Assembly: GCA_019279435.1 (NCBI GenBank)
Contig: JAAALK010000288.1
Location: 58,059,363-58,123,362 of the forward strand
From: Zizania palustris
Taxonomy: Eukaryota; Streptophyta; Magnoliopsida; Poales; Poaceae
Direction: 5' to 3'
DNA: 64,000 nucleotides
Within the stretch, counting starts at the first letter, position 1. The number at the start of each line of letters is the position of its first letter. Positions 44,193-56,036 of this stretch are shown piece after piece. The notes beneath the pieces were generated by a model. It was not told the DNA's origin. It ran no database searches and worked only from the letters and a program-made list of their open reading frames with translations. The position numbers and the translations under genes are program-made.

Positions 44193-45760
44193 TTATGCAA
44201 AATAGCGCTTCAAGTGCTCGGTGTGCCAAGTGTGTTTCATGTCTTCGCCTTCTAAGGTAGCCAGTCGGTAGGACCCAGGCCGCCTGGAGCAAGTCACAAT
44301 GTTTGGGCCTTCCCATTTGTTACCTAGCTTCGTCGGGGTGGCCACCACGCGCATGACGAGGTGCCCAGGCTGGAACTCGTTGCGCTTCACCTTGGGGTCG
44401 TACCACTCCTTTGTCTGCTTCTGGTATTGTGAGAGGTTGGTGACGGCTCGGAGCCGTGTCTCCTCCGCAAGATCAAGGGAGACAGTGCACTCTTGATCGC
44501 TCTCAGGCGTTGTGACTCGCATCGAGCCAGCCCGGATTTCCGTCAGGGTCATTGCTTCGTCACCGAATAGGAGTCGAAATGGGGTGAACCCGGTTGCGCG
44601 GGAAAGGGTGGTCTGAATGGACCACAAGATCTTCGGGAGCTCTTCAGGCCACAATCCCTTAGCTAAGCCCACGATGCGCTTGTTAAGGCCAAAAAGTATA
44701 TGTCCATTAGCCCGCTCGACAGCCCCATTTGATTGGGGGTGCCGAACTGCTGTGAAGCAGAGCTGGACTCCCAATTCTTCGCAAAATACATTGAAAGCTC
44801 CAGCGTCGAACTGAGTGCCATTATCCAGCGTGAGCTGCTTGGGCACTCCGAAGTGGCAGACTATGTTTTGCCAGAAGAATTTCTGGACACTGCGGGAGGT
44901 GATGGAAGTCAATGGCTCGGCCTCGACCCACTTGGAGAAATACTCAACAGCGACGACGGCGAAGCGCAGGTTGCCTCTTGCTCTAGGGAATGGTCCAATG
45001 AGATCCATTCCCTAGCAAGCTTCGGCATCGGCGGCGATTGTGGTCCAGTACACGCCCTGCCAGAGGGCCTTCCCGGTGAGTGCCCGAGGTGCTAAATGGC
45101 TGCCGCACAGCCCCTCGTGGATTTCTCAGAGCATTGCTGTCCCGTCCGAGTGAGAGATGCACCGGAGCAGCGGGGAACATACCCCCAACTTGTATAAAAT
45201 GCCATCAATGACTTGGAAAGACCTGGCGTGGAGTTGAAGCCGCGCTTGATCCGGACTGGGTCCGGTCATCGAAATCGCCGCCGAGTGCTCGCAAAATGGG
45301 CTCCCGCCAATCGTTGTGACCATGCAGAGGACCGTGGCTGGCCGAAGTGACGCTGGGGTCTTGGCTAGTACGGAGGTTGACGCTTCGTCATGGAGGGGCG
45401 CCGAAGGTTTGATAATCTCTTCGAAGAAGGCGCCCGTGGTGGCAAGGTTTGGCCGCTAGCTCCGGCTTTGCCGAGGGCATCAACTTGGCAGTTCTCGATT
45501 CTTGGAATGCTTTGGACGGATATCCCCTTAAAAGATGCTTCGAATTTCCGAATGGCTTCGAGGTAGGCGGCGAGGTCTGGGTGCCGAGCTTGGAATCTCT
45601 TGTCTATATGCCCGGCGATGACATGAGAATCGGTCTTGACTACAACGCGGGCGGCTCCGAGCGCATGCGCCTTGCGAAGACCCAGTAGCCTTGAAGCTCA
45701 ACCGAGCAGAATACGAAGCCTGCTGGCCAGAGGGGGAGACGATGACTGCTCTGGCTCCGG
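44193..45760 (-). pseudogene. Tat-3 integrase and end of second RNase H
   Basis: The integrase core and C-terminus are open over 271 codons (45,008-44,193), with MDLIGPFP, LTLDNGTQF, HPQSNGAVERAN and the GPN-type end (NKWEGPNIV). The three catalytic residues are intact. Upstream, the zinc-finger region (GVCSPLLRCI, IHEGLCGSHLAP, IAADAE) runs directly into the core: the CxxC half and about 40 following residues are deleted. The upstream frames are short and shifted. Confidence 0.88.
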
Positions 45761-47152
45761 CTCCGGCTCCTGAAGCCTGGTAGGCACCGTCTGAATAGAC
45801 GGTCCAGATCCCCTCGCCTGCTTCAATATCGGCGTGATCAGCCGCAGGCGTCCATTCAGCAACGAAGTCGGCGAGGATTTGAGATTTAACGGCAGTCCGG
45901 GCTACGAAGGAGATCCCAAATGGGGCAAGTTCTACCGCCCACTTTCCGATGCGTCCGGTGGCATCCTTGTTTCGGAACATGTCACCCAGTGGGTATGCAG
46001 TTGGAATAATGATATCATGAGCCAAGAAGTAATGCCGAAGTTTAAGGGATGCAATGACAAGAGCGTATGCCACCTTTTCGAGATCGGAATATCGAGTTTT
46101 TGCACCGGAGAAGGCTTCGGATACGAAGTAGACTGGCCGTTGCACCAGCTTCCCACCAAGGTCTTCTTCTTGAATCAGGGCCGCGCTTGCCGCGCTGCCG
46201 GAGGCGGCGAGGTAGACCAGGAGAGGACTGCCGGCCCGAGGTGTGGCAAGGGCCATGAGGCCGGAGAGGTACTCCTTCATTTGATCGAAGCAGTCTTGAC
46301 ATTCAGGGGTCCACTCAAAATCTTTAGAGCCCCGAAGCACCTTAAAAATGGGCAAGCTTTTTTCGGCCGATCTCGCCAAAAAGCGGCTAAGAGCGGCCAG
46401 GCCCCCAGCTAGCTTCTGTGCCTGCTTCAAATTCCGAGTAGGAGACATGCTTTGCAGTGCGCTGACTTGCATCGGGCTGGCTTCGATTCCTGGCTGGAGA
46501 CCATGTACCCTAGCAGCTTCCCATTGCGCGCTCCAAAGACACACTTCTCCGGATTAAGATGGATTCCACACCGCCGGAGGCTGTCGAAGGTTTCAGCTAT
46601 GTCCGTACTATGGCGATCCTTGACAGTACTATTAATGACAATATCGTCCATATATGCCTCAACGTTGCGTCCAATCTGGTGGCCCATAGCCTTAGATATT
46701 AGTCTCGAGAAAGTAGCTCCGGCGTTTCGAAGGCCGAAAGGCATCCGAAGGTAGCAGAACACTCCCGAAGGGGTAACAAAGCTTGTTTTGACCTGATCTT
46801 CGGGCTTCATCCAGATCTAGTGATATCCTGGATAGGCGTCGAGGAAGCTGAGGAGCTCAGCACCGGTAGTGGAATCGACTAACTGATCAATGCGAGGCAT
46901 GGGGTAGGAGTCACGAGGGCAAGCTTTATTCAGAGAAGTGAAGTCGATACACATACGCCATTTGCCAGATGTTTTCTTCTGGACAAATACTGGATTAGAC
47001 AGCCAATCAGTGTGACTCACTTCCCGAATGACCCACGCTCGAAGTAGCTTCTCGGTCTCGGCCTTGGCAAGTTCGGCTCGCTCGACGGACAACTTTCGGA
47101 GCCCCCTGGCGCACCGGGAAAGCCTTCGGGTCGACCGCCAGAGAATGTTCAA
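45761..47152 (-). pseudogene. Tat-3 reverse transcriptase, RNase H and start of second RNase H
   Basis: RT shows WRMCIDFTSLNKACPRDSYP, LLSFLDAYPGYH followed by a TAG at 46,817, then RMPFGLRNAGATFSRL and AYMDDIVINS. The connection and RNase H (LKQAQKLAGGLAALSRF, AFSGAKTRYSDLEKVAYALV) are open over most of 46,544-45,760. The second RNase H starts GIWTVYSDGAYQASGAGAGA near 45,810 and is frame-shifted near 45,700. Confidence 0.9.
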
Positions 47153-47990
47153 TAATCGAGCGGTCGATGCCTGGGATGTCTTCGTCGGACCATGCGAAGA
47201 TGTCTAGGTTGTTGCGAATTACTTCCTCGAGTTGCTCTGACACCTTCGGCTCTAGGCCCCCTCTGAACCAGATCGGGCACTCCTTCCTGTCCTGGACCAA
47301 GATCTTCGTGATGATCTCCCCCTCCGGGAGAGGCTTGGCCGGTCGCCCCTTTGGCGCAGTTTCTCCGACGCTTGAGGAGCTGATTCTCTCCGAGCCTTCA
47401 TGGACGCTGTGAATCTGGCGTGGTTCCAGCAGCACCGAGTGAACATATTCGACTCGACGGGTCGCAGCCTGGTCGCCCAGTACCGACAGCACCCCTCCTG
47501 GAGTTGGCATCTTGAGGCACAGGTAGTTGTGGTGGGCGATGGCTCCGAAGCGCTTGAGCATGCCCCTCCTGAAGATGGCGTTGTAGGCGTACGGGGCGTC
47601 GATGACATCAAAGAGGATCTCCTCGCTGCGCTGGAGGGGGGAGTCTCCAAAGGTCACCTCCAACCCGATCTGGCCAAGGGCGTCGAGTGGTGCACCCGCG
47701 AAGCCCTGGAGCGGTCGGGAAGCCGGCAGCAAGTGCTTCCGAGAGAGACAAAGCTGGTCGAAGGCCTTCACGAAGATGATGTCAGCAGAACTTCCACCAT
47801 CGACCAGGATGCAACGCACCTCAACTCCGGCGATGTCTGGCGAGATGACGAGGGGGTCGGCATGCGGAAACTTGACACCGGCAGTATCTTCGGCTTTGAA
47901 GGAGATGGGGACATGAGATCATTCGGGGAGCACGGAGGAGCTTGATGTGCCGATGTGCCCGACCTCCTAGACGTAATCTCGTCGTTGGCG
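47153..47990 (-). pseudogene. Tat-3 protease region
   Basis: Open over 47,819-47,007 with the intact active-site segment CILVDGGSSADIIFVKAFDQL at its start, then PLDALGQIGLEVTFGD and the YAYNAIF segment. It ends in the pre-RT NLDIFAWSDEDIPG and DRSIIEHSL. Upstream AMSKRQRRDYV near 48,000 meets a stop. Confidence 0.88.
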
Positions 47991-49601
47991 CTTGGACATG
48001 GCTCCTAGAGCCCCTCCTCCAGATATGGGGAGGACCACCCATTTCCCTCGGTCATGTGCATCTTTGAGTTTAGGAGCCTGGACCCTGCCGAGCTCCGGGG
48101 TTAGGTCCAGGACTTCCGGCTCTTCTTGTCGCGCGACTATCTGGACTGCTTTCGGGCGGGGTGCAGGGACTCCTTTGTCGGTGGAGCCACGGCCGACGTT
48201 TCGCTCGAGGTATTCATTCCAGAGGGCGAGGATTGTCCGGCAGGAGTCAGTTTCGTGGCTTCGATTTTCGCCGTGGACGCTGCAGTAAAGCGCGGCCCCT
48301 CTGAAGAGCGCCCGTGATGGAGCCCTGGTCCCAGTGGAGCGGCCTCCACTGGACGTGTGCTGGTGCTTGGCGGGGCCCCGAGGGGTGATGCTGAGGACCT
48401 CTCCTCGAAGGTGCTTCCGACCTCGCCGGGAGTCTCGGTGAACGGGGTCTTGCCGGCCGGAGTCTTGGCGGTGGAAGTCTGAAGTAGGGCGGGCTCCGCG
48501 GTTGAGGTCTGGCGAGACTTCGTACGCCCTGGCGTTCATGGCTCGGACGGGGACAATCATTGCCCGCCGGCGCAGCTAGCCTTCTTCGGACCGGGCGTAT
48601 TCTTCGAAGTACGTCATGAGCTGTTCCACCGAGGAAATGCGCTTCCGATGAAGCATGTCGAGGAGGCCCGGGTGGGTGACGCCCTCCCGGGCGGCGTCGA
48701 TGACCGAGGAAGCCGAGAGCCCATTGATCTAGGCCTTGGTGTGTGCGAAGCGCTGGCAGTATTGCCGCAATGTCTCCCCGGGCTGCTACTTTACTTGGAA
48801 GAGACTTCCAGTGGACATGGGGGCCACGAAGGTTCCCTAGAAGTTGTTGACGAACCTTTTCCTCAGCTGCTCCCATGAACGGATGGTCCCGGGCTGGAGC
48901 GACCAAAACCAGCGGAGGGCGATCCCTTCAAGTGCCAAGGGGAAGCACTTGGCCATGGTATCGCGGCTCCCCCCGGACGCTTCTATCGCTAGAGCATACG
49001 AGCAGGAGAACTCTCTGGGGTCGGAGTCCATGGAGTACTTGGGAACTTGGCGGCGCGAAACTTCGAGCCTAAGCGCACCCTCTGGAGGTCGGGGTGTAGG
49101 GGAGACTCCTCATCGTATGACGCGTTTTCTTCCTCCACTTGATCTTCATCGTCGCTCAGGGTCACGGCTGCGACCCTCGCGGCACGGGAGGGCTCCGGGG
49201 GGCCGAGCGACGCCTCCTGGCGCCATTGAGCCAGCTCTGCCTTCAGCCTGGCATTTTCGGCAGCCAGAGCATCAGCCTGACTCCCGCTCCCTCCGAAGGC
49301 GGTCTCAGGGTCCTATGAGCAGACGTAGTCAGTCCGGAGGGCCACCGCTGGGGCCCGTTCGGAGGGTGCACCTCTGAGGGCCCCTCCTGGAGCCCCACAG
49401 GATTGACGGAGGCCGGCTCTGGAATGCCAACGAGACCCGAACCTCCGGCGTCTCGTCAGGGGCCTGGGTTGGCTCCATGGCAGGCGCCCCGACGGACGCG
49501 ACGACCGGTTGGTCGGGAATGGCGACTGGGGTGGGCTCGACTCGGTGGTGCGGGCTGACCACCGCAACAGAACCGTGCTCATGCCCTTCCGACCTGACAT
49601 A
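47991..49601 (-). pseudogene. gag: Tat-3 gag
   Basis: Probable start is MSGRKGMSTVLL at 49,601. The capsid core FSCSYALAIEASGG, LRWFWSLQPG and RFVNNF lies at 49,010-48,840, followed by several in-frame stops. The nucleocapsid part has a CSVHGENRSHETDSC knuckle (Cys-x2-His-x5-His-x4-Cys) near 48,260, which is degenerate in Tat-1. Confidence 0.84.
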
Positions 49602-49643
49602 TTTTGTGACTGGATGTAGAGGATGCTAGCTTCTCGAACTAGG

Positions 49644-49662
49644 ATCCCCACGGACGGTGCCA
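49644..49662 (-). other. Primer-binding site of Tat-3
   Basis: Minus strand TGGCACCGTCCGTGGGGAT next to the LTR end, one base off the Tat-1/Tat-2 site. Confidence 0.7.
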
Positions 49663-49664
49663 AC

Positions 49665-50248
49665 TGTTGGGACGACGAATCGAACCAACAGGTTTTCTCA
49701 GTGTTCTCAGTGGATGGGAGTAATGGAGCGCTTTGCGCAAACTGTATTCTTGGATCGTGTGTTTATTATAACTGTAGTTGGGGGTATTTATAGGGTGACC
49801 CACTCTGAAGGGTCGGGTACCTCCATACCCCAATTGCTACTCAGTCCGACATAGGTTAGCGGTACAGACAAAGTAGATGTTACATTGTACAGACAAGAAG
49901 GTGCGATTCTGACAGCGTATCGGTCGTGTCGGGCGCTGCAAAGGCCGCACGACATGGCGCAGGCGATCACGATCTTGTCCCCATACGGTCTTGACTGGGT
50001 CTTCTCCACGCACGGCCTCTCTCTGGAGCCTCTGGTCCACCCGAAGGTTGTCCTCCGGCATCTGGCCGGTCACTTCCCCCTCGAGGGCCTCTCCGGCATG
50101 TCTTGGAGCCCCCGGAGGCCTCCGGTCCCCTCATCCGGAGGCTCAGGCACCTCCGGCGTAGGGCTTCGGGTCTTCCGGCCATAGCCTTCCTTTATAGCCG
50201 TACGGGCCTTCACGCTCCCCACTGTCATTGGGATTATCTCCCCCAATA
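49665..50248 (-). repeat. 5' LTR of Tat-3
   Basis: 584 bases, aligned to 38,606-39,187 with about 38 differences, many of them C/T or G/A at CpG. Confidence 0.93.
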
Positions 50249-50253
50249 GACTT
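50249..50253. repeat. Target-site duplication GACTT, right of Tat-3
   Basis: Exact match to 38,601-38,605; the SIRE-1 LTR continues right after. Confidence 0.94.
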
Positions 50254-50800
50254 CGTTTGCCATCCTTCGAAGTCACTCCTTCGGAGTAACCCTTCGAAGT
50301 GCCTCCCCTCCGAGGACTTTGCTTCAGGGTACCTTTAGCCGGAGCCACCCTTCGCACTTTCTGCCTTCGCTTGGTGAACCTTGACCCGAGGACCGACCAC
50401 GACTCCATGCAGCCTTCATGACTGAGCTCCCCGCTTGCCTGGCATCAAGCCTCCCGCTTGACCCAGGTTCACCTGCTGTGAACCGTTCTGTCACCTCCAA
50501 AGTCACCTGCACACCACCGACAAGCAGACAACCGTTTCCAGTACCCCAGAGACCTCTTCGGGTAAACAACCTCTAGTACACACTCTGGTGTACCGCCCAA
50601 AGTACCGAGCCCCTCGGTATAGACTTCTCATCGTATTCTGCCAGACCCCTCCAAAAGACATACTCCGCTGCAACAGACGCATCCAGCAAACACCGAACCC
50701 TTCGGTAAAAAACCTCTAAACCCCTTCGGACGGACCCCTTCGCTCAGAAGGTAAGACTTGTCAATCACTCATCACAGACTTGAAACCAGGACACATCTCA
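50254..50800 (-). repeat. SIRE-1 3' LTR, part 2
   Basis: Continues the LTR broken at 38,605 and ends ACACATCTCA (TGAGATGTGT in element sense). The purine-rich AAGGGGCGATTGAG lies on the element's internal side near 50,810-50,823. Confidence 0.75.
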
Positions 50801-51657
50801 ACTTGGTTTCTCAATCGCCCCTTGATGAGTGCATTGACAACCAAATTCAAGTTCAAGAAAAGTTGAAATTTTTTAGTGCACAAGTAACCATAAAAACTCA
50901 GAAAAGAGCCAAATCATGTCACTTGATAAAATAATCTCTTCCCCCTTGAATCATGAAAAAACATTTGGGAACAACTCCCCCTGAGATAAGCAGCAAGTTC
51001 TCCCCCTTTAGAACATCATCACTTGTTCTCCCCTTTGGTAGGTAACAAGGCAATCTCTCCCCCTTTGGCAATGCAAGAATCAAGGAGCAATAAAAGATGG
51101 AGGGCTTCAAAATGATAAAAAGTGTGCAGACATATAGTGCAACAATATGCCAAATTAAATCATAATGTTAGGCTCAGATGTTCAGCTCAAGTTAACATAT
51201 TCCAAATTCAATATTTGAGGCATGAAATTTTCAGAATGTTGAAAATAAAAGCATCACCACTTAGACTAGTCATATAGACAAGGGAAAGCAAGAACTGCTA
51301 AAGCTAATCAATTTCTACACAGGAAAGCAAGTCCAATTTTATGGAGCATTTAGCAAACTTGATAAGCAAATGATTCAGACTTTGCAATTCATTTTATATT
51401 GCCAGGCGTTATTTGCTTGTCCACCTTATACTTTCCAACGAAGCCAAGCCTAGGTCAAGAAAGACCATCAGAAGCTTAAGGCAGTGATTTTGGCAAACAC
51501 TAAGTTATCTCAGTTCATACCAAAGTGATATGGTAAGCAGTCTAGAATAAAATATTGCGACAAACAAACTTGCCCGGATCTTTTTATTTTAGCACATAAA
51601 TCATGGATATTGATTTTTGTTGAGTATAAATTGTTGGATAATTCCATGAAAAGAAGT
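50801..51657 (-). other. SIRE-1 3' non-coding region
   Basis: No open frame of note. It has repeated CTCCCCCT/CTCCCCTTT words (50,978-51,063). Similar sequence continues at 61,475 on the other side of Tat-1b. Confidence 0.7.
51653..51657. repeat. Presumed target duplication GAAGT, left of Tat-1b
   Basis: GAAGT here against GCAGT at 61,470-61,474: four of five bases match, in keeping with an old insertion. Confidence 0.6.
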
Positions 51658-52149
51658 TGTTGAGGGAAATACTTCACCATCAGGACATTAGATATTGATA
51701 GTCAAAGATAATTTATCGGCTTCGAAGCTCGTGCTTATGCCCAAAGGTGGTGAAGTTTCTAAGACAAAAGGTGCTTTGGCTTACAATTCGAAGGTACCCT
51801 CCGCAGGCTATGAAGCTTCGGGGGAAAACAGCAAGACTGATAAGATGTTTGCCTTATGTTCCTACTCCGGGTAGATTTTACCATTTTAACCCTATTCGGG
51901 GTACCGAATAGTTTCCACTATGCCGGTTGTAATTGAGGGGTAAATAGGTCTTTTCCTTAGACTTTTTGCCTATAAATACCCTCCTTCTTACCATGTAATA
52001 GGCATCGAATACTCAGCTATTCAATACACACATTCAGACTACTTAAGCTATTATCCAATTCAGAGGCTTGAGGTAGTTCTCAACACAAATCCACTATTTG
52101 TGAGTTCTTAATCTTAGAGAACCTGTTAGCGTAATCTTTTATGCCAATA
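51658..52149 (+). repeat. 5' LTR of Tat-1b
   Basis: TGTTGAGGG to CCAATA, 492 bases, TATA box CCTATAAATACCC near 51,969. Confidence 0.93.
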
Positions 52150-52151
52150 GT

Positions 52152-52171
52152 TGGCGCCGTCTGCGGGGATC
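52152..52171 (+). other. Primer-binding site of Tat-1b
   Basis: TGGCGCCGTCTGCGGGGATC, one base different from the Tat-1a site. Confidence 0.75.
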
Positions 52172-52355
52172 CTATTTCTAAAAGATAGTTCTCTACTGCT
52201 AATTGTACTTCGAAGGGCACTTGCGGAGGGAACTTCGGAGTCCCAAGATTCCGCGCACCCTTCGGTAAGGGGCTTCTTAGTGCAGTTTGAAGGCCTTTCC
52301 TCGCCTTCCCAAACCAATAGAAGTCCTTGGTCTTCGTACCTCATCTTCATTAGCT

Positions 52356-53447
52356 ATGCCTCCCAAGCAGAGGCTAGCCTCGAATCCTCCCTGAAGGTCC
52401 CCTCAGACCAATGGAGCAGGACCTTCAGCTATCCCAACAACCCCCGAAGGCGTTGTCAGACGTCGAGCACCCAGAGGCCCTCGAGCTGCTCCTACAGTGC
52501 TCCAAACCGACTATGCCAGTTCCCAAGACCTGGAGCTCCACTCCGAAGGAGACGAAGACCTTCCTGAGGACGAGGCTACTCAAGTAGCACAACTTCAGGA
52601 GGAAGTGGCTAGGTGGAGGCAAGATGCCACTGATCGACTCTACTCTCAAGCTTCTACCCAAGATCCAAAAGGGCCCCAAGATGGTGGTGCTGGCAACCTT
52701 CCCGAAGTTTTCCAAGTCCCGGAGGATGCTGAGAATGCATCCTTCGATGATGAGTCTCCGCTGCATTCGGACATGCAAAAGGTGCCCTTCGATCCCAGGT
52801 TCAAAGCCTTGAAGTTGCACAAGTATTCCGGTGGGTCTGACCCCGGAGAATTCGCTCGCTCATATGCCCTGGCGATAGAAGCTAGTGGAGGGGTGCATAA
52901 CACTATGGCGAAGTGTTTTCCCCTCACTCTCGAAGGTGTGGCTCTCCGATGGTTCTGGTCTCTGAGGCTAGAATCGATCAAATCCTGGGAGAACTTGAAG
53001 AGGAAGTTTGTAAGCAACTTCCAAGGTACGTTTGTGGCCCCAATGTCGACGGAGAGTTTATTTCAAGTGAAGCAGCGAGCTGGGGAGATGCTTCGGGAAT
53101 ACTTCACGTGCTTCGCCCACACCAAATCGCAGATCAGGGGCTTGTCTACCTCTTCGGTAGTCGACGCCGCCCGCGAAGGGGTGTTGAACCCAGATCTCCT
53201 CAGCAAGCTTCATCGAAAACCAGTGTCTTCCATGGCACAGCTGAGGGCATACTTCGAACAGTATGCCAAGGTGGAGGAAGGCTACCTCCGAAGAGCCACA
53301 ACACCAGCACCAGCCCTTCGGGAAGTGAAGACGGAGCACGAAGCCTCAACCTCTCCGCAAACCCGTCACGACAATCGCTTCAACGATCACAGGCGGGGAA
53401 AGAAGCACTTCGGCTCGGAGGTGTTGAACATTGCACCTCCGCCCTAA
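52356..53447 (+). pseudogene. gag: gag of Tat-1b
   Basis: Same structure as the Tat-1a gag: ATG at 52,356, the same early TGA (52,392), then an open capsid frame to 53,447. The shared TGA shows gag was already broken before the duplication, unless translation starts downstream. The copies differ at only a handful of codons. Confidence 0.88.
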
Positions 53448-53473
53448 AGGCACCTGCCAACTTTCAGTAGGCG

Positions 53474-54328
53474 CAAGGCTTCAAGGCTGGAGCTCCGAAG
53501 CCCCAAGAAAGAACACATGGCAGGTGCCAGAGCTTTTTCTGTTGCGTGCATGGCGAGAATAGAAGCCATGACACGAAGGATTATAAGGCGGTATTAACCC
53601 TTCGAGGTGAATACCTGGGATGAAGTACAGGGCGAGGTACTTCAGATCGAGCCCCTCTAGCGGCACGGTCGGAGCACGTGCAAATTGTGGCCCGAGCCGG
53701 CATCCCCGAAGCCCTCATGCAGCTACCGGTGGCCAACATTATGCCACCACCAAAGTAGGAAGACCCACGAGACCGCGGCAAGCGAGTGGTCCTACCCATC
53801 TCCGGAGGGGGGACCCTCGGTAACATGTCCAAAAGGCAGCGACGAGAATATGTCCGTGAAGTAGGACACATAGGGACCTTGAATTCCATAGAGGGAATGC
53901 CCGAATGGTCTCATGTACCTATTTCCATTACTGCCAATGATGCTGCGGGGGTGAAGTTCCCCCATGCTGACCCCTTGTTCATTTTAGCAGATATAGCTGG
54001 GGTGGAAGTTCGAAGGATCCTAGTGGATGTCGGGAGCTCCATAGACATACTTTTTGTCCAGGCCTTCGATCAGATGTGCATTCCTCGGAAGCATTTACTT
54101 CCGGCGGCCTGCCCACTTCAAGGCTTCGCATGTCCGCCTCTCGATGCCCTCGGCCAAATAGGCCTCGAGGTTGCCTTCGGAGAGGGGCCCTTTGCCAGGG
54201 TGGAAGATGTGATCTTCGACGTTGTCGACGCCCCATATGCCTACAACGCAATTTTTGGATGGGGGATGTTGAACCAGTTCGGGGCTATAGCACATCAGAA
54301 CTACCTATGTCTCAAGATGCCCACGTAA
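53474..54328 (+). pseudogene. Protease region of Tat-1b
   Basis: Open from 53,786 to 54,328 with the same Asp-Val-Gly change at the active site (ILVDVGSS) as Tat-1a. Confidence 0.85.
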
Positions 54329-54421
54329 GGTGGAGTTCTCACTATTTCAGGAGACCAAGCTGTACCCCGAAGTACGGAGTATGGCCACGGGCAGCCATTC
54401 GACCCTCGACAAGTACACAGT

Positions 54422-56026
54422 GTGACAGAGCACATGGAGGAGGTTCCGAAGTCTTTGAACTCCTCGAAGGGCCTTTCCCTCAAGCCAAGCCCTGAAGGTG
54501 ATGTCGTCATGAAAATAATTCTAAAGGATGGCAAAGAATACCTAATACAGTTCGGCAAGGGGCTATCTCTCGAGATAGCTACTTCATTGGAAGAAGTAGT
54601 CAAGCAAAATTTGGACATCTTTGCCTGGATTGACGAAGACATCACCGGGGTTGACTGGAGTATCATCGAGCATAGCCTGCTTGTCAACCCGAAGGCTAGG
54701 CCAGTACGCCAGGCGCTCCGTAAGCTGTCTGCAGAGATGGCAGATCTCGCCAAGATAGAAGTGGAAAAATTGCTAAGGGCTGGCATCATCAGAGAAGTAG
54801 CCCACACGGAGTGGTTGGCTAACCCTGTTTTTGTCAGGAAAAATGGCTCCGGCAAATGGCGCATGTGCATTGATTTTACATCATCAAATAAAGCATGCCC
54901 ACGAGACCCCTACCTTATGCCCCGAATAGACCAGTTGGTGGATTCTACGGCTGGCTCCGAATTACTGAGTTTCATGGATGCTTACTCCGGTTATCATCAA
55001 GTCTTGCTAAAGCGCGAGGATGAAGCCAAGACAAGTTTCATAACCCCATCCGGAGTATTTTTATGTAAGAATGCCTTTTGGCTTGCGGAATGCTGGGGCC
55101 ACATTCTCACGTTTGATAGGTAAGGCTCTAGGTCACCAAATAGGCCTAAATGTCGAAGCCTATATGGATGATATTGTAATAAAGAGTGCTGCAAAGCACC
55201 ATCATAGCCTAGACTTAGCAGAAACATTTGAGAGCCTCTGAGCATGTGGAGTTCGCCAGAACCCTGAAAATGTATATTCGGGACGCAAACAGGAAAACTG
55301 CTAGGGTACTTAGTTTCGAGTAGGGGAATCAAAGCTAGCCCGACACAGATAAGTGCATTGCAAAGAATGGCTCCACTAGAAAATTTGAAGCAAGTCCAGA
55401 AGCTAACAGGACGGCTCGCAGCTCTCAATAGATTCCAGGCCAGATTAGCCGAACGAAACCTTCCAATTTTCAAAGCTCTAAAGGGGTACAAAAGTTTCAA
55501 TTGGACGTCGGAGTGCCAGAAGAGCTTCGATGATATCAAAGAATACGTCGGAAGCCTATCCACACTTACTGTGCCCCTCCCGGAAGAAACTCTCCTTCTT
55601 TATCTTGCAGCAACGGGCTCCGCATTAAGTGTAGTATTGGTGAGAGAAGTTGAGCTTAAGGGAAAGCTGGTGCAAAACCTAGTTTATTTCGTGTCAGAAG
55701 CTTTGTCCGGAGCAAAGACAAGATACTCCGAGCTTGAGAAATTTGCTTATGCTTTAGTAATGGCCTCGCGGAAGCTAAGGCATTACTTTCTAGCACATGA
55801 CCTAATCGTTCCTACCTCGTATCCCCTTGGTGATATGCTTCGGAGCAAAGATTCTATGGGTAGGATCGGAAAATGGGATGTCGAGCTAGCCCCCATTGGA
55901 ATTTCCTTCACGGCGAGAACAACCATCAAATCCCAGATCATAGCTGACTTCGTAGCAGAGTGGACTCCATCTGCAGTTTGGGCTCCGGAAGAACCCTCTA
56001 AAGGTCTATGGACATTTTTTTTCTAA
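54422..56026 (+). pseudogene. Reverse transcriptase and RNase H of Tat-1b
   Basis: Unlike Tat-1a, the frame is open from the pre-RT region (54,422) through LSFMDAYSGYHQ to 55,123, because the one-base deletion near 2,436 is absent. A frameshift near 55,060 then removes RMPFGL and AYMDD from that frame. The connection/RNase H part is open at 55,358-56,026. Confidence 0.88.
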
Positions 56027-56036
56027 CAGAGCCTAT

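Larger units (their letters stand above)
38606..50248 (-). mobile_element. Tat-3: complete minus-strand Tat-lineage gypsy element, GC-rich
   Basis: LTRs, primer site, gag, pol, 35-bp tandem repeat, five-exon antisense gene and exact GACTT duplications over 11.6 kb. The LTRs differ at roughly 38 of 583 positions. Base composition is visibly richer in G+C than in Tat-1 and Tat-2. Pol has a deletion and stops. Confidence 0.95.

Noticed and set aside
43501..44200. Two long overlapping minus-strand frames with a repeating Gly-Ser-Glu-Leu-Arg pattern
   Set aside because: They are readings of the 35-bp tandem repeat, whose unit has no stop. A 35-base unit shifts frame at each repeat, so a periodic protein is not kept; no start, homology or gene context.
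47400..47945. Plus-strand frame of 181 codons in Tat-3
   Set aside because: Complement of the protease coding region; shadow frame.
48247..48906. Minus-strand frame of 219 codons in Tat-3
   Set aside because: Reads gag sequence in a shifted frame; the gag motifs are in the neighbouring frame.
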